Positions 34,430 through 42,759 of a stretch of DNA of 64,000 nucleotides are shown here, in pieces. The notes below the pieces were generated by a model. It was not told where the DNA came from. It saw nothing but the letters and a program-made list of their open reading frames with translations, and did not search any database. Source of the stretch: Rhizobium leguminosarum (GTDB taxonomy: Bacteria; Pseudomonadota; Alphaproteobacteria; Rhizobiales; Rhizobiaceae). A program made the translations under genes and the position numbers. Every line of letters begins with the position of its first letter. Position 1 is the first letter of the stretch. The DNA lies in contig NZ_MZMU01000028.1 in the NCBI RefSeq assembly GCF_004123835.1, positions 62,001 to 126,000 on the forward strand. The letters are read 5' to 3'.

Positions 34430-34462
34430 TTGTCATGATATTATTTTACGAATTGACATGAT
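34430..34462. promoter_or_regulatory. Direct repeats TTGTCATGAT / TTGACATGAT upstream of ehuA
   Basis: TTGTCATGAT at 34430-34439 and TTGACATGAT at 34453-34462 are direct repeats with one mismatch, 23 bases apart, in an AT-rich stretch between enuR and ehuA. MocR regulators commonly bind direct repeats, so this is a plausible EnuR operator. The second copy contains TTGACA, which could be the -35 of the ehu promoter, although no good -10 is seen at standard distance. Confidence 0.6.
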
Positions 34463-34516
34463 TTTGATGGGCCGTCATCGTTAGGACATTGCTTGTCTCA
34501 ACAGGGAGAGACATGA

Positions 34517-35302
34517 ATGCTTCCGCCCATCATCCGCATTGACAACATCGTCAAGAAATACGGACCGCTGACCGTGCTCGACGGCCTGTCGATGAACGTC
34601 ATGCCGGGCGAGAAGCTGGCGCTGATCGGGCCATCCGGCTCCGGCAAGACGACGATCCTGCGCATTCTGATGACGTTGGAGACGATCAGCGGCGGCCATA
34701 TCGAGGTCGACGGCGAACAGCTCTATCATGTGCCTGATAGCAGTGGGCTGGTGCCGGCCGACGAACGGCATCTGCATCGGATGCGCGAAAAGATCGGCAT
34801 GGTCTTTCAGCATTTCAATCTGTTCCCGCACAAATGCGTGCTCGACAACGTGACGCTGGCGCCGATGCTGACGAAGGGCATCAAGCGGCCCGTGGCGGAA
34901 AAGCGGGCGATGGAGCTTCTCGACATGGTCGGCCTGGCCGACAAGGCAAAGAGCGTTCCGGCGCAGCTTTCCGGCGGGCAGAAGCAGCGCGTCGCCATTG
35001 CTAGGGCGCTGGCGCTGTCGCCGAAGATCATGCTGTTCGACGAGGTGACCTCGGCGCTCGATCCGGAACTGGTCGAGGAGGTGCTGAACGTCATGCGGCG
35101 GCTCGCCTCCGAGACCGACATGACCATGCTTCTCGTCACCCATGAAATGGGCTTCGCCCATGATTTCGCCGACCGTGTGCTGTTCTTCGATCGCGGCAAG
35201 ATCGTCGAGGAAGGCAAGCCGGGTGACATCTTTCGCAATCCGACGCAGGAGAGGACGCAGACCTTCCTGCGCAAGATCATTGCGGCGGGGCACCGCGTCT
35301 GA
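34517..35302 (+). CDS. ehuA: Ectoine/hydroxyectoine ABC transporter ATPase EhuA
   Basis: ATPase of the polar amino acid uptake class, 261 residues: Walker A GPSGSGKTT near 44-52, LSGGQKQRVAIARAL, Walker B IMLFDEVTSALDPE, H-loop VTHEMGFA. The ATG at 34517 follows AGGGAGAG. First gene of the ehuABCD-eutABCDE operon. Identity as EhuA comes from the gene order with ehuB, ehuC, ehuD and the complete eut set; the sequence alone would only say amino-acid-type ATPase. Confidence 0.92.
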   Translation: MLPPIIRIDNIVKKYGPLTVLDGLSMNVMPGEKLALIGPSGSGKTTILRILMTLETISGGHIEVDGEQLYHVPDSSGLVPADERHLHRMREKIGMVFQHFNLFPHKCVLDNVTLAPMLTKGIKRPVAEKRAMELLDMVGLADKAKSVPAQLSGGQKQRVAIARALALSPKIMLFDEVTSALDPELVEEVLNVMRRLASETDMTMLLVTHEMGFAHDFADRVLFFDRGKIVEEGKPGDIFRNPTQERTQTFLRKIIAAGHRV

Positions 35303-35358
35303 CCTCAGACATTGCCCGCAAGAACAAAACTCAAGGAAAATCAGAGGAGTTGGGAACG

Positions 35359-36207
35359 ATGAAAGCAGGATATCTTTTGAGCGCCGCCAGCCTGTCGGTG
35401 CTTCTGATCACGGCGGCCGCCCCGGCCTCCGCCGCCGATGACAAGCTCGAGCAGCTGAAGGAGCAGGGCTTTGCGCGTATCGCCATCGCCAACGAGCCGC
35501 CGTTCACCGCCGTCGGCGCCGACGGCAAGGTGTCCGGCGCTGCACCCGATGTGGCGCGCGCAATCTTTGAAAAGCTGGGCGTCAAGGAAGTGGTCGCCTC
35601 GATCTCGGAATATGGCGCAATGATCCCCGGCCTGCAGGCCGGCCGTCATGACGCGATCACCGCAGGCCTCTTCATGAAGCCCGAGCGCTGCAACGCCGTT
35701 GCCTATTCCGAACCGATCCTCTGCGACGCCGAAGCTTTCGCTCTGAAGAAGGGCAATCCGCTGAAGTTGACGAGCTACAAGGACATCGCCGACAATCCGG
35801 ACGCCAAGATCGGCGCGCCGGGCGGCGGCACCGAGGAGAAACTGGCGCTCGAGGCCGGTGTGCCGCGCGACCGCGTCATCGTCGTTCCGGATGGCCAGAG
35901 CGGCATCAAGATGCTGCAGGACGGCCGCATCGACGTCTACTCGCTGCCGGTTCTGTCGATCCATGACCTGATGGCCAAGGCGAATGATCCGAACCTCGAA
36001 ACCGTCGCTCCTGTCGTCAATGCGCCGGTCTATTGCGATGGCGCTGCCTTCCGCAAGCAGGACGTTGCGCTCCGCGACGCCTTCGATGTCGAGCTGAAGA
36101 AGCTGAAGGAATCGGGCGAATTCGCCAAGATCATCGAGCCCTATGGCTTCTCGGCCAAGGCGGCGATGTCGACGAGCCGCGAAAAGCTCTGCGCCGCGGC
36201 GAAGTAA
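35359..36207 (+). CDS. ehuB: Ectoine/hydroxyectoine-binding protein EhuB
   Basis: Periplasmic binding protein (family 3) of 282 residues with a Sec signal peptide (MKAGYLLSAASLSVLL, cleavage about ASA-AD). The ligand-site words seen in the family, such as NEPPFTAVGADGKVSGAAPDVARAI and TAGLFMKPERC, are present. Start ATG 35359 has AGAGGAG nine bases before it; a TTG at 35350 overlaps the binding site. It is separated from ehuC by a 107-base mosaic palindrome element. Confidence 0.92.
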   Translation: MKAGYLLSAASLSVLLITAAAPASAADDKLEQLKEQGFARIAIANEPPFTAVGADGKVSGAAPDVARAIFEKLGVKEVVASISEYGAMIPGLQAGRHDAITAGLFMKPERCNAVAYSEPILCDAEAFALKKGNPLKLTSYKDIADNPDAKIGAPGGGTEEKLALEAGVPRDRVIVVPDGQSGIKMLQDGRIDVYSLPVLSIHDLMAKANDPNLETVAPVVNAPVYCDGAAFRKQDVALRDAFDVELKKLKESGEFAKIIEPYGFSAKAAMSTSREKLCAAAK

Positions 36208-36265
36208 CAAGGGGTAAGAAGCCGGCCATGCCATGGGCATGGCCGGATTGTCCCCGAACGATCCC

Positions 36266-36372
36266 CTAAAGCGCGTCGCGACCTTTCAGATGCATTCCTC
36301 GCGCTTTAGGTCCTTGTTTTTACGCATGTCGTTATCGCAAACCGCAGCGCACTTTTGCGCGACATGCTCTAA
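36266..36372. repeat. RIME-like mosaic element inside the ehu operon
   Basis: Left palindrome CTAAAGCGCG (36266-36275) with CGCGCTTTAG (36300-36309); right palindrome GCATGTCG (36324-36331) with CGACATGC (36360-36367), both exact at their arms. It shares the TTTTTACGCA joint and the CGCACTTTT segment with the element at 26630-26732. It fills most of the gap between ehuB and ehuC and could stabilise the ehuB message or reduce expression downstream. Confidence 0.78.
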
Positions 36373-36386
36373 GAAGCGAGTTGCCG

Positions 36387-37046
36387 ATGTCGGTATGGTC
36401 CGGCTATCTGACACTGATCCTTGAGGGCGCCCTGGTGACGCTCGAACTGACGATCATGGGGTCTGCGCTGGCGCTGGTAATGGCCTTCCTGGCGGGCCTC
36501 GGCCGCCTGTCGCGCTTCTTTGCCGTGCGCGCGCTGGCAACGGCCTATATCGAATTCTTCCGCGGCACCTCGATCTTCGTCCAGCTTTTCTGGGTCTATT
36601 TCGTGCTGCCTTTTGCGGGTTTGACCCTGACGCCGCTGCAGGCGGGCGTGTTGGCGCTCGGGCTGAATGTCGGCGCCTATGCGGCGGAGGTGGTGCGCGG
36701 CGCCGTCAAGGCCGTCGGGCGCGAACAGTCGGAAGCCTGCATCGCGCTCAACCTTTCGCGATACCAGCGCATGCGCCACGTCATCCTGCCGCAGGCGCTG
36801 CCGCTGATGCTGCCGACCTTCTGCAACAATGCGATCGAACTCTTGAAGGGCACGGCCGTCGTCTCGCTGATCTCGCTGACGGATATGACGTTCCAGGCAC
36901 AGGTTGTGCGGGCGCAGACCGGCAATACGCTGGTGCCCTTCGCGACGATCCTCATCCTCTATTTTCTCATGGCCTCGGCGATCTCCGCGACGATGCGCTG
37001 GCTGGAGCGGCGGATGGCGCGCAGCCTCGACGGCATAAGGACCTGA
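36387..37046 (+). CDS. ehuC: Ectoine/hydroxyectoine ABC transporter permease EhuC
   Basis: Inner-membrane permease of the HisM/GlnP type, 219 residues from ATG 36387 (TTG 36381 is an alternative). Hydrophobic segments start at about 10-40, and the EAA loop is SEACIALNLSRYQRMRHVILPQAL. FRGTSIFVQLFWVYFVLPFAG matches the family. It is paired with ehuD, which begins four bases after its stop. Confidence 0.91.
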   Translation: MSVWSGYLTLILEGALVTLELTIMGSALALVMAFLAGLGRLSRFFAVRALATAYIEFFRGTSIFVQLFWVYFVLPFAGLTLTPLQAGVLALGLNVGAYAAEVVRGAVKAVGREQSEACIALNLSRYQRMRHVILPQALPLMLPTFCNNAIELLKGTAVVSLISLTDMTFQAQVVRAQTGNTLVPFATILILYFLMASAISATMRWLERRMARSLDGIRT

Positions 37047-37050
37047 TCAG

Positions 37051-37710
37051 ATGGAATGGGATTGGGACTTCGTCTGGCAGATCATGCCGACCCTGCTCGA
37101 GGGGTTCAAGATCACTCTTCTCGCCACCATCCTCGGTGCTGCCGTGGCCATGATCGTCGGCCTGGGGCTCGCCATTGCGCGGCGCTCACCGGTCGCCGGC
37201 ATTTCGAGAACGGTCGCTTTCGTCTCGGAATTCATCCGCGGCACGCCGCTGCTGGTGCAGCTCTATTTCATCTTCTACGTGCTGCCGGATATCGGCATCC
37301 GGCTGGCGCCGCTGGTCGCAGGCGTCATCGGCATGGGCATTCACTATGCGACCTATACCGCCGAGGTCTATCGCGCCGGCATCGAGAATGTGCCGCGTGG
37401 ACAATGGGAGGCGGCCAAGGCCACCAATCTGTCGACGCGCCAGGCCTGGATCCACGTGATCCTGCCGCAGGCGATCCCGCCGATGATCCCGGCGCTCGCC
37501 AATTATTTCATCGCCATGTTCAAGGAAACGCCGCTGCTTTCGGCGATCACCGTGCTCGAACTCATGAACCAGGCAAAGAGCATCGCCAACAGCAACTACC
37601 GCTACATCGAGCCGATGACGCTGGTTGGCGTCTTCTTCCTCGTCATCAGCCTGATCTCGGTCGTGGGATTACGTTGGCTCGAGGAACGTTACGCCAGGAT
37701 GGATGACTGA
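37051..37710 (+). CDS. ehuD: Ectoine/hydroxyectoine ABC transporter permease EhuD
   Basis: Second HisQ/GlnP-type permease, 219 residues, with the characteristic FIRGTPLLVQLYFIFYVLPDIG segment and EAA loop (QWEAAKATNLSTRQAWIHVILPQAI). ATG 37051 is tightly linked to ehuC, and its stop is two bases before the eutA start. It forms the heterodimeric membrane channel with EhuC. Confidence 0.92.
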   Translation: MEWDWDFVWQIMPTLLEGFKITLLATILGAAVAMIVGLGLAIARRSPVAGISRTVAFVSEFIRGTPLLVQLYFIFYVLPDIGIRLAPLVAGVIGMGIHYATYTAEVYRAGIENVPRGQWEAAKATNLSTRQAWIHVILPQAIPPMIPALANYFIAMFKETPLLSAITVLELMNQAKSIANSNYRYIEPMTLVGVFFLVISLISVVGLRWLEERYARMDD

Positions 37711-37712
37711 CC

Positions 37713-38492
37713 ATGACCGTAGAGATCGAGATCATCCCTGCCGGCCGGCTGCCGCGACTGGAGGACCGGCCGCTGGAAAAGCGCATCGGCCTGGTCATCC
37801 TCGCGACGGATCACACGACGGAAGTCGACTTCCAGCGGATGGTCGCCGGCGATCGCCTCGGCGTCTATGTCAGCCGCATCCATTATGCCAATCCGGTCAC
37901 GCCGGAAAACCTCCTGAAGATGCAGCCGTCGCTGACGGAAGGCGCAGCACTGATCCTGCCGGACGAGGCGCTCGATGCCATCGTCTATTCCTGCACCTCC
38001 GCCTCGGTGGTGATCGGCGACCGGAACATCGAGGCGGCGATCCATGCGGCCAAACCCGGCGTTCCCGTCGTGACGCCGACGGCTGCCGCCGTGACCGGCC
38101 TGAAGGCGCTGGGCGCCAGACGGATTTCGGTGCTGACGCCCTATACGATCGAGACCAGCCGGCCGATGGCGGACTATTTCGCGGATCTCGGCTTTGCGAT
38201 CGACCGCTTCACCTGTCTCGGCCTGACCGATGACCGCGAGATGGCGCGGATCGCGCCGGACGAGATCGTCGCCTTCGCACGCCAGGCGCTGGCGCCGCAG
38301 TCCGATGCGCTGTTTATCTCCTGTACGGCGGTGCGCGCCGCCCAGGTTGCCGCCGGCATTGAAGCGGAGGCCGGCAAGCCGGTGATCACCAGCAATCTTG
38401 CGACCGCCTGGGCCTGCCTGCGGCTTTGCGGCGATGATCGGGCGCGGCCCGAACTCGGTCAATTGATGACCAAGCCCTATCGGGAAGGCTGA
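37713..38492 (+). CDS. eutA: EutA, maleate isomerase/Asp-Glu racemase family
   Basis: A 259-residue member of the arylmalonate decarboxylase/Asp-Glu racemase superfamily. The two catalytic cysteines expected are in YSCTSASVVIGD and FISCTAVRAA. With EutB and EutC, EutA is needed to convert 5-hydroxyectoine to ectoine, probably through inversion or dehydration steps that are not fully settled. ATG 37713 follows the ehuD stop directly. Confidence 0.9.
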   Translation: MTVEIEIIPAGRLPRLEDRPLEKRIGLVILATDHTTEVDFQRMVAGDRLGVYVSRIHYANPVTPENLLKMQPSLTEGAALILPDEALDAIVYSCTSASVVIGDRNIEAAIHAAKPGVPVVTPTAAAVTGLKALGARRISVLTPYTIETSRPMADYFADLGFAIDRFTCLGLTDDREMARIAPDEIVAFARQALAPQSDALFISCTAVRAAQVAAGIEAEAGKPVITSNLATAWACLRLCGDDRARPELGQLMTKPYREG

Positions 38493-38496
38493 GATC

Positions 38497-39498
38497 ATGG
38501 TGAGCACCTTGCCCGTTTCGCTGGAGGATATCCGCGCTGCGGCGCGCAGGATTGCCGGCCGCGTGATCGGCACGCCGATGGTGCAGTCCGCTTCACTTGG
38601 CGAATTGGCCGGCGTGCCTGTCCATCTCAAGCTTGAGCATCATCAGACGACCGGCAGCTTCAAGCTGCGCGGCGCAACCAATGCGGTGCTCTCCTTGTCG
38701 CCGGCCGAGCGCTCGCGCGGCGTCGTCGCAGCCTCGACCGGAAATCACGGCCGGGCGCTTGCCTATGCGGCAAAGGCGGAAGGTGCCGTCGCGACCATCT
38801 GCATGTCGCGGCTGGTGCCGGAGAACAAGGTTTCGGAAATCCGCCGCCTCGGCGCCGATGTCCGCATCGTCGGATCATCGCAGGACGAGGCGCAGCAGGA
38901 GGTGGACCGGCTGGTTCGCGAGGAGGGGCTGGTGATGGTCCCGCCCTTCGATGATCCTGATGTCGTAGCCGGGCAGGGGACGCTGGGGCTCGAAATCATC
39001 GACACCGTGCCGGAGGCGGCAATCGTGCTGGTGCCGCTCTCGGGCGGCGGCCTTGCGGCCGGAGTTGCCGCCGCGGTCAAAGGCATCAGTCCGACGACCA
39101 AGGTGATTGGTCTGACGATGGAGAAGGGGGCTGCGATGAAGGCAAGCCTCGATGCCGGACGGCCCGTGCAGGTCGAGGAAGTGCCGAGCCTTGCCGACTC
39201 GCTCGGCGGCGGCATCGGCCTCGACAATCGCGTGACCTTTGCCATGTGCCGCGACCTTCTCGACGAGGTCATCCTGCTGACGGAAGCGGAAATCGCCGCC
39301 GGCATACGCCATGCCTATGCCGCTGAACGCCAGGTCGTCGAAGGCGCTGGCGCGGTCGGTATTGCAGCGCTGCTTGCCGGGAAAATCTGGGGCGACGGTC
39401 CCATCGTCGTGATCCTGTCCGGGCAGAATGTCGACATGGAACAGCACCGGCGGGTGATCAATGGCAAGGCGGCACTCTGTGGGGAGGAGAGACCATGA
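38497..39498 (+). CDS. eutB: EutB, threonine dehydratase-like PLP enzyme
   Basis: Fold-type II PLP enzyme of 333 residues. The Schiff-base lysine is in TTGSFKLRGATNAV, the cofactor phosphate loop is VPLSGGGLAAG, and ASTGNHGRALAYAA holds the substrate-binding Asn. Similar to threonine/serine dehydratases; in this operon it acts on a hydroxyectoine-derived hydroxy amino acid. Its stop overlaps the eutC start (ATGA). Confidence 0.91.
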   Translation: MVSTLPVSLEDIRAAARRIAGRVIGTPMVQSASLGELAGVPVHLKLEHHQTTGSFKLRGATNAVLSLSPAERSRGVVAASTGNHGRALAYAAKAEGAVATICMSRLVPENKVSEIRRLGADVRIVGSSQDEAQQEVDRLVREEGLVMVPPFDDPDVVAGQGTLGLEIIDTVPEAAIVLVPLSGGGLAAGVAAAVKGISPTTKVIGLTMEKGAAMKASLDAGRPVQVEEVPSLADSLGGGIGLDNRVTFAMCRDLLDEVILLTEAEIAAGIRHAYAAERQVVEGAGAVGIAALLAGKIWGDGPIVVILSGQNVDMEQHRRVINGKAALCGEERP

Positions 39499-40487
39499 GC
39501 CGGATGATCATTCTGACGGAAGCGGAACTGAGGAAAGTCATCGCGCTTGATCGCGATGCGGTTGATTGCGTCGAGGCCGCTTTCGCAGCGCTTGCGACCA
39601 AGGCCGTCGCCATGCCGCCGATCCTGCGGCTCGACATTCCAGAATATCGGGGCGAAGTCGATGTGAAGACGGCCTATGTGCCCGGCATCGAGGGCTTCGC
39701 GATCAAGATCAGCCCTGGTTTCTTCGACAACCCCAAGATCGGCTTGCCGAGCACCAACGGCATGATGGTGCTGCTGTCGAGCCGAACCGGACTGGTGCAG
39801 GCGCTGCTGCTGGACAATGGCTATCTCACCGACGTGCGCACCGCAGCAGCCGGCGCCGTCGCGGCAAAACATCTGTCGCGGGAAAATGCGTCCGTGGCCG
39901 CGATCTTCGGTGCGGGCATGCAGGCGCGGCTGCAACTTGAAGCACTGACGCTGGTCCGGTCGATCCGCGAGGCGAGGATTTGGGCGCGCGATGCCGCCAA
40001 GGCGCAAAGCGTGGCAGCGGAATTGGCCGCAAAGCTCGGCTTTCCCGTCACCGCGATAGCGGACGCCAGAGGCGCAATGACCGGCGCTGATCTCATCGTC
40101 ACCACCACGCCGTCGGAAACGCCGATCATCGAGGCCGGATGGCTGGAACCCGGACAGCATCTGACGGCCATGGGCTCGGATGCGGAGCATAAGAACGAGA
40201 TCGATCCGGCCGCCATCGCGGGGGCCGACCTCTACGTCGCCGACAGCTTGAAGCAGACGCGGCGCCTCGGCGAGTTGCATCACGCAATCGATGCCGGGCT
40301 GGCCGCAGGCGATGCGGTCTTTGCCGAGCTCGGCCAGATCGTTGCCGGCCGGACGCCGGGACGGACGCGCAACGACCAGATCACCATTGCGGACCTGACC
40401 GGGACCGGCATCCAGGACACCGCCATCGCCACGCTCGCCTTTGCCCGCGCCGGCGCGGCAAATGCCGGGACCACGTTCGAAAGCTGA
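39495..40487 (+). CDS. eutC: EutC, ornithine cyclodeaminase family
   Basis: Ornithine cyclodeaminase/mu-crystallin family protein of 330 residues. The Rossmann motif is AIFGAGMQARLQLEAL and the catalytic/lysine region is VDVKTAYVPGIEGFAIKISPGF. The ATG at 39495 follows GGGGAGGAGAGACC and overlaps the eutB stop. In the hydroxyectoine pathway it is thought to act as an NAD-dependent reductase or dehydrogenase working with EutA and EutB. Confidence 0.92.
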   Translation: MSRMIILTEAELRKVIALDRDAVDCVEAAFAALATKAVAMPPILRLDIPEYRGEVDVKTAYVPGIEGFAIKISPGFFDNPKIGLPSTNGMMVLLSSRTGLVQALLLDNGYLTDVRTAAAGAVAAKHLSRENASVAAIFGAGMQARLQLEALTLVRSIREARIWARDAAKAQSVAAELAAKLGFPVTAIADARGAMTGADLIVTTTPSETPIIEAGWLEPGQHLTAMGSDAEHKNEIDPAAIAGADLYVADSLKQTRRLGELHHAIDAGLAAGDAVFAELGQIVAGRTPGRTRNDQITIADLTGTGIQDTAIATLAFARAGAANAGTTFES

Positions 40488-40519
40488 CCGGCGCGACGCC
40501 GGAAAAGAAGGGAAGAAAC

Positions 40520-41701
40520 ATGACCCAGCCCAATCTCAAATTCTCGCTCGGCGAATATGCCGCGCGGCTGGAAAAGACACGGCGTGCCATGGAGACGAAG
40601 GGCGTAGACCTGCTGATCGTCAGCGATCCGTCGAACATGGCCTGGCTGACCGGCTATGACGGCTGGTCCTTCTACGTGCACCAGGCGGTGATCGTGCCGC
40701 CGCAGGGCGAGCCGATCTGGTTCGGCCGCGGCCAGGATGCCAATGGCGCCAAGTTCACCGCCTATCTGAAGCACGACAACATCGTCGGTTATCCCGATCA
40801 CTATGTGCAATCGACCGAGCGCCACCCGATGGACTACCTCTCGGGCATCCTGACGGAGCGCGGCTTCGGCAAGCTGACGATCGGCGTCGAGATGGACAAT
40901 TACTGGTTTTCGGCGGCGGCCTTTGCGGCGCTGCAGAAGCACCTGCCGAATGCGCGCTTCGTCGACGCGACCGCCCTCGTCAACTGGCAGCGAGCGGTCA
41001 AGAGCGAGACCGAGATCGGCTATATGCGGAATGCCGCCCGTATTGTCGAAGCGATGCACGCCCGCATCTTCGACAAGATCGAGGTCGGTATGCGCAAGTG
41101 TGATCTGGTCGCGGAAATCTATGATGCCGGCACCCGTGGCGTCGACGGCATCGGCGGCGATTATCCGGCGATCGTGCCGCTGCTGCCGTCCGGCGTCGAA
41201 GCATCCGCGCCGCACCTGACCTGGGACGACCGGCCGATGAAGAAGGGCGAGGGCACCTTCTTCGAGATTGCCGGCTGCTACAACCGCTATCACCTGCCGC
41301 TGTCGCGTACCGTCTTCCTCGGCAAGCCGACGCAGGCCTTTCTCGATGCCGAAAAGGCGACGCTGGAGGGCATGGAAGCCGGTCTTGCGGTCGCCAGACC
41401 CGGCAATACCTGCGAGGATATCGCCAATGCCTTCTTCGCGGTGCTGAAGAAATACGGGATCGTCAAGGACAACCGCACCGGCTATCCGATCGGCCTTTCC
41501 TATCCGCCGGACTGGGGCGAGCGCACCATGAGCCTGCGTCCCGGCGACCGGACGGAGCTGAAGCCCGGCATGACCTTCCATTTCATGACCGGCCTCTGGC
41601 TCGACGACATGGGTTTCGAGACGACCGAGAGCATCCTCATCACAGAGAGCGGTGTCGAGTGCTTCGCCAAGGTGCCGCGCAGACTGATGGTCAAGAATTG
41701 A
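40520..41701 (+). CDS. eutD: Ectoine hydrolase EutD/DoeA (M24 creatinase-like fold)
   Basis: Opens the ectoine ring to N-acetyl-2,4-diaminobutyrate. The 393-residue protein has the N-terminal creatinase domain (to about 165) and the pita-bread M24 domain. Most metal ligands of true M24 aminopeptidases appear replaced: FEIAGCYNRYHLPLSRT has E and L in place of the two Asp, and GMTFHFMTGLW lacks the Glu of the usual EPG. ETTESILITESG retains a Glu. This agrees with a hydrolase that does not use the dinuclear metal centre. ATG 40520 follows GAAGGGAAGAAA. Confidence 0.92.
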   Translation: MTQPNLKFSLGEYAARLEKTRRAMETKGVDLLIVSDPSNMAWLTGYDGWSFYVHQAVIVPPQGEPIWFGRGQDANGAKFTAYLKHDNIVGYPDHYVQSTERHPMDYLSGILTERGFGKLTIGVEMDNYWFSAAAFAALQKHLPNARFVDATALVNWQRAVKSETEIGYMRNAARIVEAMHARIFDKIEVGMRKCDLVAEIYDAGTRGVDGIGGDYPAIVPLLPSGVEASAPHLTWDDRPMKKGEGTFFEIAGCYNRYHLPLSRTVFLGKPTQAFLDAEKATLEGMEAGLAVARPGNTCEDIANAFFAVLKKYGIVKDNRTGYPIGLSYPPDWGERTMSLRPGDRTELKPGMTFHFMTGLWLDDMGFETTESILITESGVECFAKVPRRLMVKN

Positions 41702-41708
41702 GGCGGCG

Positions 41709-42716
41709 ATGACAGAGATTGGCTTGCGGCCGTCGCCGATCAGCGCGACGGTCAATTTCGCCGCCGAGGGCGTCCAGCACGGCTTCCTGCGCCTGCCTTA
41801 CAGTCGCGACGATTCCGCCTGGGGATCGGTGATGGTGCCGATAACGGTCGTCCGGAACGGCAAGGGATCCACGGCCCTTTTGACCGGCGGCAATCACGGC
41901 GACGAGTATGAAGGACCGATCGCCCTCTTCGATCTTGCCCGCACGCTGAGGGCCGAAGAGGTGAACGGCACGGTTATCATCGTGCCGGCCATGAATTATC
42001 CGGCATTCCAAGCGGGAACCAGAACCTCGCCGATCGACCGGGGCAACATGAACCGCAGCTTCCCGGGCCGACCGGACGGCACGGTGACGGAGAAGATCGC
42101 CGACTATTTCAGCCGCGTGCTTCTGCCGATGGCGGATCTCGTCCTCGATTTCCACTCCGGCGGCAAGACGCTCGATTTTCTGCCATTCTGCGCAGCCCAC
42201 ATCCTGCCGAACAAGCAACAGCAGGAAAAAGCCTTCGAATTCGTCAGGGCCTTTGCCGCTCCCTATTCGATGAAGATGCTGGAGATCGATGCGGTCGGCA
42301 TGTACGACACCGCGGCCGAGGAAATGGGCAAGATCTTCATCACCACGGAACTCGGCGGCGGCGGCACTGCCACGGCCAAAAGTGCGGCGATTGCCAAGCG
42401 CGGCACCATGAACGTGCTACGCCATGCAGGGATCGCCGCGGGCGCCGTCGATCCCGGTCCGACGACCTGGCTCGACATGCCGGACGGCCGCTGCTTCTCC
42501 TTCGCAGAGGAGGGCGGACTGATCGAACCTGTCATCGATCTCGGTGAAGCCGTCACAGCCGATGCCGTCATAGCTCGCATCTATCCGACCGGACGGACCG
42601 GGGTGGCGCCCCGCGATATCCGCGCCAGCATGAACGGCATTCTCTGCGCCCGGCATTTCCCGGGGCTGGTCAAATCAGGCGATTGCGTTGCCGTCGTGGC
42701 GATTGTTGACGATTGA
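41709..42716 (+). CDS. eutE: N-acetyl-diaminobutyrate deacetylase EutE/DoeB
   Basis: Succinylglutamate desuccinylase/aspartoacylase family zinc hydrolase, 335 residues. Zinc ligands are visible in GGNHGDEYEGP (His, Glu) and DFHSGG (His), and the catalytic Glu in TTELGGGG. It releases acetate from N-acetyl-2,4-diaminobutyrate to give diaminobutyrate for DoeD. It is the last gene of the ehu-eut operon, starting seven bases after eutD, and ends 44 bases before a converging chemoreceptor gene. Confidence 0.93.
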   Translation: MTEIGLRPSPISATVNFAAEGVQHGFLRLPYSRDDSAWGSVMVPITVVRNGKGSTALLTGGNHGDEYEGPIALFDLARTLRAEEVNGTVIIVPAMNYPAFQAGTRTSPIDRGNMNRSFPGRPDGTVTEKIADYFSRVLLPMADLVLDFHSGGKTLDFLPFCAAHILPNKQQQEKAFEFVRAFAAPYSMKMLEIDAVGMYDTAAEEMGKIFITTELGGGGTATAKSAAIAKRGTMNVLRHAGIAAGAVDPGPTTWLDMPDGRCFSFAEEGGLIEPVIDLGEAVTADAVIARIYPTGRTGVAPRDIRASMNGILCARHFPGLVKSGDCVAVVAIVDD

Positions 42717-42759
42717 CGTGATCGGGCAGGCAGAGACGAACGAATTTCGACGGTCAACG

